Assembly: GCA_027310505.1 (NCBI GenBank) | Contig: DAIDAS010000178.1 | Location: forward strand, 1-21,072 | Reading direction: 5' to 3' | From: a bacterium | Lineage (GTDB): Bacteria; Pseudomonadota; Gammaproteobacteria; Burkholderiales; Methylophilaceae | Length of the DNA stretch: 21,072 nt | The notes under the pieces: model-generated | Databases searched by the model: none | Seen by the model: the letters and a program-made list of their open reading frames with translations, nothing else | Told to the model about the DNA's origin: nothing | Program-made: the position numbers and the translations under genes | In this document: positions 16,201 through 21,072 of the stretch, one piece after another | How the letters are laid out: the number at the start of each line of letters is the position of its first letter | Numbering within the stretch: position 1 is the stretch's first letter

Positions 16201-16844
16201 TCCTGCTGGAGTAGCACCAGCTCAGTGTTCATCACTTCAGTCAGTGGCAGTGTGTCGAGATCGGCGGCTTGGGCCAGCAGGCGTGGCAAATCGCGCTCGG
16301 TGATGATGCCGACGGGATGCTGATTGTCGAGCACCATGACGAATTCCAGGTGTTCGACCGACATCAGCTTGATCGCCCTGTGTGGGCTGTCCGTCACATT
16401 GACGCTGGGGATGTCCCTGACGATGAATTTATCCGGATTGCCGAGGCGACGTATGACATTCATGCCCAGGTGACTGCGCAAATCCGTTTCGCTTATCAGA
16501 CCTGTCAGGTCGCCAGACTCGTCTACGACCACCAGGTGGCGGACATTCCATTGCCGCAAGCGAGTATACGCGGTGCGAAACTCGAGCTCCCCCGTGATGG
16601 TATGGATCGGGGTGCTGCAGACGTCAATGATCGGAATCGTGGAGGAGGTCTCGTTGAGCAGAAGCCGTACTACATCATGCTCGGTCAGGATGCCGATCGG
16701 CTTGCGACCTTCTGCGACGACCAGGCTGGAGATGCACCTGTCCGCCATGTGGCGCACAGCGTCACCCAGCGAGATGTCCGGGGTGACGGTTTCCACCACG
16801 CGGGTCATCAGGTCATGTACTTTGAGTTCAGCAGCAGGTTTCAA
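13203..16844 (-). CDS. CBS-PAS-GGDEF(degenerate)-EAL signalling protein, likely c-di-GMP phosphodiesterase
   Basis: This 1213-residue cytoplasmic protein has four CBS motifs in two pairs (about 5-125 and 140-260), then four PAS/PAC units (about 285-395, 405-520, 525-640 and 645-770), a GGDEF-like domain (about 775-945) and an EAL domain (about 955-1200). The cyclase signature reads GGNQF (855-859) instead of GGDEF and the usual G-H of the preceding block is G-R, so diguanylate cyclase activity is unlikely. The EAL site looks complete: Glu988 (EAL), Asn1046, Glu1078, Asp1108-Asp1109, Lys1129, Glu1165 and Gln1185. The expected activity is hydrolysis of c-di-GMP to pGpG, tuned by adenine nucleotides (CBS) and ligand, redox or light signals (PAS). 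No membrane segment is seen. The start is TTG at 16844, directly after an in-frame stop; the first CBS block needs it, although the next ATG (16808) is possible. It lies downstream of ackA. Confidence 0.93.
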   Translation of the reverse strand: MKPAAELKVHDLMTRVVETVTPDISLGDAVRHMADRCISSLVVAEGRKPIGILTEHDVVRLLLNETSSTIPIIDVCSTPIHTITGELEFRTAYTRLRQWNVRHLVVVDESGDLTGLISETDLRSHLGMNVIRRLGNPDKFIVRDIPSVNVTDSPHRAIKLMSVEHLEFVMVLDNQHPVGIITERDLPRLLAQAADLDTLPLTEVMNTELVLLQQDQSLTEAVNLMSSHRIRHLPVVDRNGAMLGVLSQHRLLELLGLELLEDTLIEEEALRESNADMETRLEMALEVGRLGHWEYDHSTGVLSWSEPLLAVLGYAKGPPTLEAWLEHIHPDDLADTRNKVQAGMISGELHAIHRIRRGDGSYAWLETRGRVIRRDAEGKPLFSLGTAIDITEHQHALEALEHERSFLNTLIQTLPDMVWLKDPQGIYLTCNPRFEKLFGTTAANIIGKTDYDFFDKSQADFLRAHDLTVLTSAHPLINEKEVTFIDDGHVEQLETIKTPMRDGQGNLVGVLGIGRDVSHLRQMEKQYRQLFAHNPAPMLIYEQATLAMMAVNDAFLASYGYDTEDIPSLHLPDLYPDQEKLAITELASHLRGYTYVGEWHHLRKDGSPIDIIARSHDITYAGRACRVAVITDITELKRTESLIKERELSFRALTEQVPAIIYRAAIDAPSSTLYISPRISILGYTPEEWISHPSLWEQLLHPEDHDRVLREVEESQASGKALAIEYRLQTRNGDWKVIRDEATVVHNEQGHALYLQGIMLDITERVEAEARIHQLAYYDALTGLPNRTMLMDRLGQLLPVALREHKYCALVFFDIDRFKSLNDARGRRRGDAMLKLVGERLAGLLREGDTLSMFGGNQFAILLQGQDHNMQESSHHTMVVAGKIHASLQQPFLLEGDEIIISASIGITMLPESSDDHPDDVVRRAEIALHRAKSAGGNQTAFFESGMSQSVEHYFQIERELRLAIPAGELRLYLQPQVNSSGEMVSAEALVRWQHPEHGLLPPDIFIPVAEETDLIVELDNWVFREVCSLSAKQKVACKAIRLAVNISPRHFRKPDFAQWVREVVAETGADPTHLTLEVTEGLAIDNLTDVITKMTQLSMLGIHFSIDDFGTGYSSLAYLKRLPIHELKIDKSFIQDLTSDPDAAALVETILAVAKNLHLEVVAEGVETAEQAEFLNSRSKVIHQDYLFGKPEPAEVIAARCTERHDQPRTQH

Positions 16845-16979
16845 TTATTATTCTTGACCTTAATGCATGACTGAGTGCGATACTTTAGACCGGTTTCATG
16901 TAAAAAACCAGTGTGTCAATAGGGGTTTCCCCGGGCAATACATCTTCATGGGTTTTATCCCCCCCATTATTGAGAGACG

Positions 16980-18062
16980 CTATGCGGACTTGAGATACAG
17001 CGCCGTCAGGCGTGCGATTTCGTCTTCCTCGTCCGCCGCGATCATGAGCACCGGTTTCGAAGCCGGTGTGCTCAGCCACGTGGCGTGCGTACGATTGGCC
17101 TCCGCATCCAGTGCGAAACCAAGAAAGGCCAGCGGTTCGCAGACCTGCGACCGCACGGCGGCGGCATGCTCGCCGATGCCGGCGGTAAACACCAGGGCGT
17201 CGATGCCGCCGGCCTTGGCCGCATAGCTGCCGATGGCAGCGCGCACTTGCCGTGCATAGTATTCGATGGCGAAGCGGGCGGTGGGAGACCTGCTCGCGAG
17301 CAGGTCGGACATTTCGTTGCTTTCGCCTTCGGATAGCGCCAGCAGGCCCATGCGGTGATAAACCAGGTCGGAGAGCTGTTCAGCGTCGTAGCGTTTGGCG
17401 AGTTCCAGCATCACACCCGGGTCGAGGTCGCAGCTGCGGGCGCCCATGGGAATGCCGGCGGCGGGGGTGTAGCCCATGCTGGTATCCACGGATTTCAGGC
17501 GTTGCATCAGGCACAGGCTGGCACCATTGCCGAGATGGGCGACTACCACGCGGCCGCTTGCCGTTTCCCCGAGCAGTTCCGGCAGTTTGCGCGCGACATG
17601 GGCGTAGTTGATGCCGTGAAAACCGTAGCGGCGAAAGCCGAGATCGCTTGGAATCGGCAGGCGCCAGGCGATCTCCGGCATGGAGGCATGAAAGGCGGTG
17701 TCGAAGCAGGCGACTTGCGGCACGTCGAAGTGCTTGACGCACAGATCCACCCCCAACAGGTTGCCGGGCATGTGCAACGGGGCGAGGTGGGTGATGCTCT
17801 CGAGCCGTGCGCGTTCCTGTGCGTCGACCGGCCGTGCGGCATCGGTGATCGAGCCGCCGTGGACGAAGCGGTGGCCCACCGCGGCGGGGCGATCTTCACC
17901 CAAGTCGCGCAGCAGGGCGTCGAAGGCCTCGGCATGATCGTGCGGAAAACCGTGGCCGATGTGCTCGTAGCGGAAGTTGCGACGCGTCCCGTCAGCCTTG
18001 AACAGGCTGGCCTTGAGGCTGGAAGAGCCGCTATTGATGGTGAGAATGTTCAATACGGCCAC
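16980..18062 (-). CDS. ackA: Acetate kinase (AckA), short form
   Basis: This enzyme converts acetyl phosphate and ADP to acetate and ATP. The ASKHA-fold signatures are present: LTINSGSSSLK (7-17, Asn10), VGHRFVHGG (Arg65), ACFDTAFH (Asp121), YGFHGINY (146-153), VVAHLGNGASLC, SVDTSMGYTPAAGIPMGARS (Arg209), FTAGIGEHA and the C-terminal ADEEDEIA (Glu345/346). At 360 residues it is shorter than typical family members (about 400); the loss is mostly between Asn10 and Arg65. The start is GTG at 18062, overlapping the end of xfp by 13 nt; a TTG at 18053 overlapping the xfp TGA is an alternative. This coupling makes it the partner of phosphoketolase, using its acetyl phosphate to yield ATP. Confidence 0.95.
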   Translation of the reverse strand: MAVLNILTINSGSSSLKASLFKADGTRRNFRYEHIGHGFPHDHAEAFDALLRDLGEDRPAAVGHRFVHGGSITDAARPVDAQERARLESITHLAPLHMPGNLLGVDLCVKHFDVPQVACFDTAFHASMPEIAWRLPIPSDLGFRRYGFHGINYAHVARKLPELLGETASGRVVVAHLGNGASLCLMQRLKSVDTSMGYTPAAGIPMGARSCDLDPGVMLELAKRYDAEQLSDLVYHRMGLLALSEGESNEMSDLLASRSPTARFAIEYYARQVRAAIGSYAAKAGGIDALVFTAGIGEHAAAVRSQVCEPLAFLGFALDAEANRTHATWLSTPASKPVLMIAADEEDEIARLTALYLKSA

Positions 18063-20428
18063 GTCCAGCCGTCCGCTTCCGGCAAATCGACCCCGTGCTC
18101 ATAGGCGTAGTTGCGGCATTCGATTTGACGATCGCGCAGCCGCTCCTTGACGTGGGCGCCAGCCACCTTGAGCGCCGGGATGCGGTCGATGACGTCGATG
18201 GCTAGGCTGAAGCGGTCGATCTCGTTCTGGATCGCCAGTTCCAGCGGGGTGTTGATGCTGCCTTTTTCCTTGTAGCCGCGCACGTGGAAATTCTTGTGGT
18301 TGGTGCGGCGGTAAGCCAGGCGGTGGATCAGCCACGGGTAGCCGTGGAAGTTGAAAATCACCGGTTTGTCCACCGTGAACAGGCTGTCGAAGTCGCGATC
18401 CGACAGGCCGTGCGGATGTTCGCTGTCAGGCGTTAGCTTGTACAGGTCGACCACGTTGACGAAGCGGATCTTCAGCGTTGGGAAGTGCTCGCGCAGCAGC
18501 ACGGTGGCGGCCAATGCTTCCTTGGTCGGGATATCGCCCGCGCTGGCCATCACCACGTCCGGCTCGGCGCCATCGTCGTTGCTGGCCCATTCCCAGATAT
18601 CGATGCCCTTGGTGCAGTGCTTGATGGCGGCATCCATGTCCAGGTATTGCAGATGCTTCTGCTTGTCGCAAACGATGACGTTGATGTAATCCGTGCTCTG
18701 CAGGCAATGGTCGGCCACGGCCAGCAGGGTGTTGACGTCAGGCGGCAGGTAGATGCGCGTTACCTTGGGGCTTTTGTTCACCACGACATCGAGAAACCCC
18801 GGATCCTGGTGGGTAAAGCCGTTGTGGTCCTGCCGCCATACGGTGGATGTGATCAGCAGGTTGAGCGACGACACCGCCGCACGCCACGGGATGTCGCGCG
18901 ACATGGCGAGCCACTTGGCATGCTGGTTGAACATGGAGTCGATGACATGCACAAAGGCTTCGTAGGTGGAAAAGAAGCCGTGGCGCCCGGTCAGCAGGTA
19001 GCCTTCAAGCCAGCCTTCCAGCGTGTGTTCCGACAGCATTTCCATGACCCGGCCATCGGGGGAAAGCTCGCCGCCATCTGCATCCTCGGTTAAAACGTCC
19101 GCCAGCCAGGTTTTCTTGCTGACTTCGTACACGTTATCCAGCTTGTTGGAGCTGTTTTCGTCCGGGCTGAATACGCGGAAGTTATGCAGGTTGTCGCGCA
19201 TGATGTCGCGTAGCAACTTGCCCAGCGGGCGGGTGTTTTCCGCCATGATCTTGCCCGGACCCGGCAGGGCGGCGGCATAATCGCGGTAATCCGGCATGCG
19301 TAGCGCACGCCGTAGCAGGCCGCCGTTGGCATGTGGGTTGGCACTCATGCGGCGGTTGCCTTTGGGCGCCAGCGCCTTGATTTCAGGGCGTAGCTTGCCC
19401 GCGGCATCGAACAGGTCCTGCGGGCGGTAGCTGCGCAGCCAGTTTTCGAGTTGTTGCAGGTGTTCCGGATTTTCCCGCACATTGCCCAGCGGCACCTGGT
19501 GAGCGCGCCAGAAGCCTTCGACCTTGTGGCCATCCACCTGTTGCGGCCCGGTCCAGCCCTTGGGCGAGCGTAGCACAATCATCGGCCAGCGCGGGCGGGT
19601 CGGTATTCCGGTGCCGCGCGCTTGCTGCTGGATGCGATGGATGTCATTGAGGCACTGCTCCAATGTCTCGGCCATCTTGCGGTGCATGACTGCAGGGTCG
19701 TTGCCCTCGACGAAATACGGTGTCCAGCCGTAGCCCTGGAACAGGTGTTCCAGCTCTTCGTGCGAAACGCGCGAGAGAATGCTGGGGTTGTTGATCTTGT
19801 AACCGTTGAGGTGCAGGATCGGCAGCACCGCGCCGTCCCGGATCGGATTGAGAAACTTGTTGGAATGCCATGACGTCGCCAGCGGCGCCGTTTCCGCTTC
19901 GCCATCACCCACCACCACCGTCACCAGCAGGTCAGGGTTGTCGTAGGCTGCGCCAAACGCATGGGAGATGCTGTATCCCAGCTCGCCGCCTTCGTGAATC
20001 GAGCCCGGCGTTTCCGGCGTGCAATGGCTGCCGATGCCGCCGGGGAAAGAGAACTCTTTGAAGAACTGGCGCAAGCCATCTTCATCCTCGCCCTTGTTGG
20101 GGTAGATTTCGCTGTAAGTGCCTTCCAGATAAGCTGGTGCCAGTACGCCCGGAGCCCCATGGCCGGGCCCCGCGAGAAAAATCGCGTTCTGGTCGTATTG
20201 GGTGATCAGGCGGTTGAGGTGGGTATAGACGAAACTCAATCCTGGGCTGGCCCCCCAGTGCCCGAGCAGGCGGTGCTTGATGTGTTCAGGCTTGAGCGGC
20301 TCTTTCAGCAAGGGGTTGTCCTGCAGGTAGATCATACCGGCAGCCAGGTAATTGCAGGCGCGCCAGTAGGCATCGATGGCATCGAGCTGGCGGTCGGTCA
20401 CGGGTGTGGGGGGCGTCGAAGTCGGCAT
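18050..20428 (-). CDS. xfp: Phosphoketolase (xylulose 5-P / fructose 6-P)
   Basis: This 792-residue thiamine-diphosphate enzyme cleaves xylulose 5-phosphate or fructose 6-phosphate with phosphate to acetyl phosphate plus glyceraldehyde 3-phosphate or erythrose 4-phosphate. Length and signatures match the Xfp family: RLLGHWGASPG (53-63), AGPGHGAPGV (86-95), HEGGELGYSISHAFGAAYD (145-163) and the ThDP/Mg site GDGEAET (174-180) followed by LATSWHSNKFLNP. Conserved His57, His90, His135 and His145 are present. The residue after GDGEAET is Ala where Gly is common. The start ATG at 20428 has no obvious ribosome-binding site. The gene leads the xfp-ackA pair, overlapping ackA by 13 nt, and its upstream region contains a 25-bp palindrome that may control it. 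Confidence 0.96.
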   Translation of the reverse strand: MPTSTPPTPVTDRQLDAIDAYWRACNYLAAGMIYLQDNPLLKEPLKPEHIKHRLLGHWGASPGLSFVYTHLNRLITQYDQNAIFLAGPGHGAPGVLAPAYLEGTYSEIYPNKGEDEDGLRQFFKEFSFPGGIGSHCTPETPGSIHEGGELGYSISHAFGAAYDNPDLLVTVVVGDGEAETAPLATSWHSNKFLNPIRDGAVLPILHLNGYKINNPSILSRVSHEELEHLFQGYGWTPYFVEGNDPAVMHRKMAETLEQCLNDIHRIQQQARGTGIPTRPRWPMIVLRSPKGWTGPQQVDGHKVEGFWRAHQVPLGNVRENPEHLQQLENWLRSYRPQDLFDAAGKLRPEIKALAPKGNRRMSANPHANGGLLRRALRMPDYRDYAAALPGPGKIMAENTRPLGKLLRDIMRDNLHNFRVFSPDENSSNKLDNVYEVSKKTWLADVLTEDADGGELSPDGRVMEMLSEHTLEGWLEGYLLTGRHGFFSTYEAFVHVIDSMFNQHAKWLAMSRDIPWRAAVSSLNLLITSTVWRQDHNGFTHQDPGFLDVVVNKSPKVTRIYLPPDVNTLLAVADHCLQSTDYINVIVCDKQKHLQYLDMDAAIKHCTKGIDIWEWASNDDGAEPDVVMASAGDIPTKEALAATVLLREHFPTLKIRFVNVVDLYKLTPDSEHPHGLSDRDFDSLFTVDKPVIFNFHGYPWLIHRLAYRRTNHKNFHVRGYKEKGSINTPLELAIQNEIDRFSLAIDVIDRIPALKVAGAHVKERLRDRQIECRNYAYEHGVDLPEADGWTWPY

Positions 20429-20495
20429 TGGGATTCAATAGGCACAAATATGCGCTGAGTCTACCACTGCTTGATGAACGCGATATTACCGCGAA

Positions 20496-20520
20496 TGTGA
20501 CAGTTCATCGAACTGTCACA
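20496..20520. promoter_or_regulatory. 25-bp perfect inverted repeat between xfp and GT4 genes
   Basis: Arms TGTGACAGTTC (20496-20506) and GAACTGTCACA (20510-20520) are exact reverse complements around a 3-nt ATC centre. It sits in the 136-bp divergent gap, 67 nt from the xfp start and 44 nt from the glycosyltransferase start, and has no T tract, so a dimeric repressor or activator site is more likely than a terminator. The outer TGTGA/TCACA resemble CRP half-sites, but their spacing of 15 rather than 6 rules out a standard CRP site. Confidence 0.75.
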
Positions 20521-20564
20521 AGTAGTGGATAGGATGCGCAGGATTATCCTTCGAAAGGCGTTGC

Positions 20565-21072
20565 GTGAAAATCCTGTTTTTGTCCGACGTGTATTTCCCC
20601 CGCATCAATGGGGTCTCGACCTCCATCCATACCTTGCGCGGGCAGCTGGCCGAAATGGGGCATCACGTTCATCTGGTAGCGCCGGATTACTTTACTCCCA
20701 GCGAGGATGAAAGCTGGATTAGCCGCATCCCGTCACGCTACCTGCCGTTCGACCCGGAAGATCGCCTGATGCGCTACGGCAAGGCGCTGGAATATTGCAT
20801 CGGACAGCTGCATGGCGACTTCGACCTCATTCACGTGCATACGCCATTTGCCGCGCACTACCTCGGCTTGCGCCTGTCCCGCCGGCTGGGTGTGCCTTGC
20901 GTGGAAACCTATCACACCTTCTTCGAAGACTACATGCACCATTACCTGCCCATCCTGCCACGCCCCCTCCTCAAGTCGGTCGCCCGCAGCCTGTCGCGGC
21001 GGCAATGCAATGCCATGGATGCGATCATCGCACCTTCGCAGCCCATGCTGGAAGCGCTGCGTGGCTATGGGG
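20565..21072 (+). CDS. GT4 family glycosyltransferase, N-terminal part (runs off the window)
   Basis: The first 169 codons of a second GT4-type glycosyltransferase are visible, open to the end of the window. The start is GTG at 20565, with AAAGG at 20554-20558 six bases upstream. The opening KILFLSDVYFPRINGVSTSI is the typical GT-B N-terminal strand and glycine loop. IHVHTPF and ETYHTFFEDYMHHYLP follow, then IIAPSQPML just before the linker. These match the acceptor half of GT4 enzymes and parallel the same blocks in the gene at 8424 (TETWPPEINGVAMTL; TFHTNFHRYCTHY). The donor-binding half is not in the window, so sugar specificity cannot be judged. It is divergent from xfp and may share control through the palindrome at 20496-20520. 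Confidence 0.88.
   Translation, partial: MKILFLSDVYFPRINGVSTSIHTLRGQLAEMGHHVHLVAPDYFTPSEDESWISRIPSRYLPFDPEDRLMRYGKALEYCIGQLHGDFDLIHVHTPFAAHYLGLRLSRRLGVPCVETYHTFFEDYMHHYLPILPRPLLKSVARSLSRRQCNAMDAIIAPSQPMLEALRGYG

Noticed and set aside
16914..16919. TTGACA on the minus strand as the -35 box of the CBS/PAS/EAL gene
   Set aside because: The hexamer is perfect but no acceptable -10 lies 16-18 nt downstream, so a promoter could not be supported.
16845..16979. Possible c-di-GMP riboswitch in the leader of the EAL gene
   Set aside because: I looked for the GEMM core and tetraloop-receptor pattern on the minus strand and did not see it.
20496..20520. CRP site, suggested by TGTGA and TCACA
   Set aside because: The half-sites are 15 bases apart instead of 6, so it is not a standard CRP operator.

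Overview
The window is chromosomal DNA from a Gram-negative proteobacterium of moderately high GC. A betaproteobacterium of the Nitrosomonadales/Methylophilales type is my best guess, with a gammaproteobacterial methanotroph as the main alternative. This is inferred from gene content only: Entner-Doudoroff genes, phosphoketolase with acetate kinase, cstA/ybdD, DUF3079, DUF3820, DgkA and an E. coli-style SOS box. No phage, insertion sequence or CRISPR array is visible. No stretch longer than 300 bases lacks a gene; the longest gaps are 5186-5429 and 5969-6203.

Layout. (1) 1-1271, plus strand: the 3' end of edd, then eda, closed by a strong bidirectional terminator. (2) 1274-4283, minus strand: a three-gene unit of cstA, a membrane-anchored SAM methyltransferase, and the small CstA partner gene ybdD. 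The methyltransferase sits between the usual CstA/YbdD pair. (3) 4319-4424: promoter and tRNA-Ala(CGC), divergent from cstA. (4) 4610-6645: a LexA-type self-cleaving repressor with a perfect CTGT-N8-ACAG box over its own promoter, an unrecognised 101-aa gene, a DUF3079 gene, and a secreted, very charged heptad-repeat protein followed by a terminator. (5) 6672-8279, minus strand: an MFS exporter and a DUF3820 protein. (6) 8424-12396, plus strand: a GT4 glycosyltransferase, a PAP2 phosphatase, diacylglycerol kinase and a short alpha-glucan phosphorylase. (7) 12347-20428, minus strand: phosphoketolase, acetate kinase, a 1213-residue CBS/PAS/GGDEF-like/EAL protein and a 2OG-Fe(II) oxygenase. (8) 20565 to the end, plus strand: the start of a second GT4 glycosyltransferase. 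It is divergent from phosphoketolase across a 25-bp perfect inverted repeat.

How the genes may work together. Much of the window concerns central carbon use. Edd/Eda cleave 6-phosphogluconate to pyruvate and glyceraldehyde 3-phosphate. Glucan phosphorylase releases glucose 1-phosphate from stored glucan. Xfp and AckA turn sugar phosphates into acetyl phosphate and then acetate plus ATP. CstA imports pyruvate or peptides. The CBS/PAS/EAL protein next to ackA-xfp probably degrades c-di-GMP in response to nucleotide and redox or ligand signals, so it may couple energy state to lifestyle. The GT4/PAP2/DgkA group points to membrane lipid or lipid-carrier metabolism. I found no clearly new defence or mobile system. 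The most unusual items are the methyltransferase inside cstA-ybdD, the multi-sensor c-di-GMP protein with a broken GGDEF motif, the palindrome at 20496-20520, and the heptad-repeat periplasmic protein.
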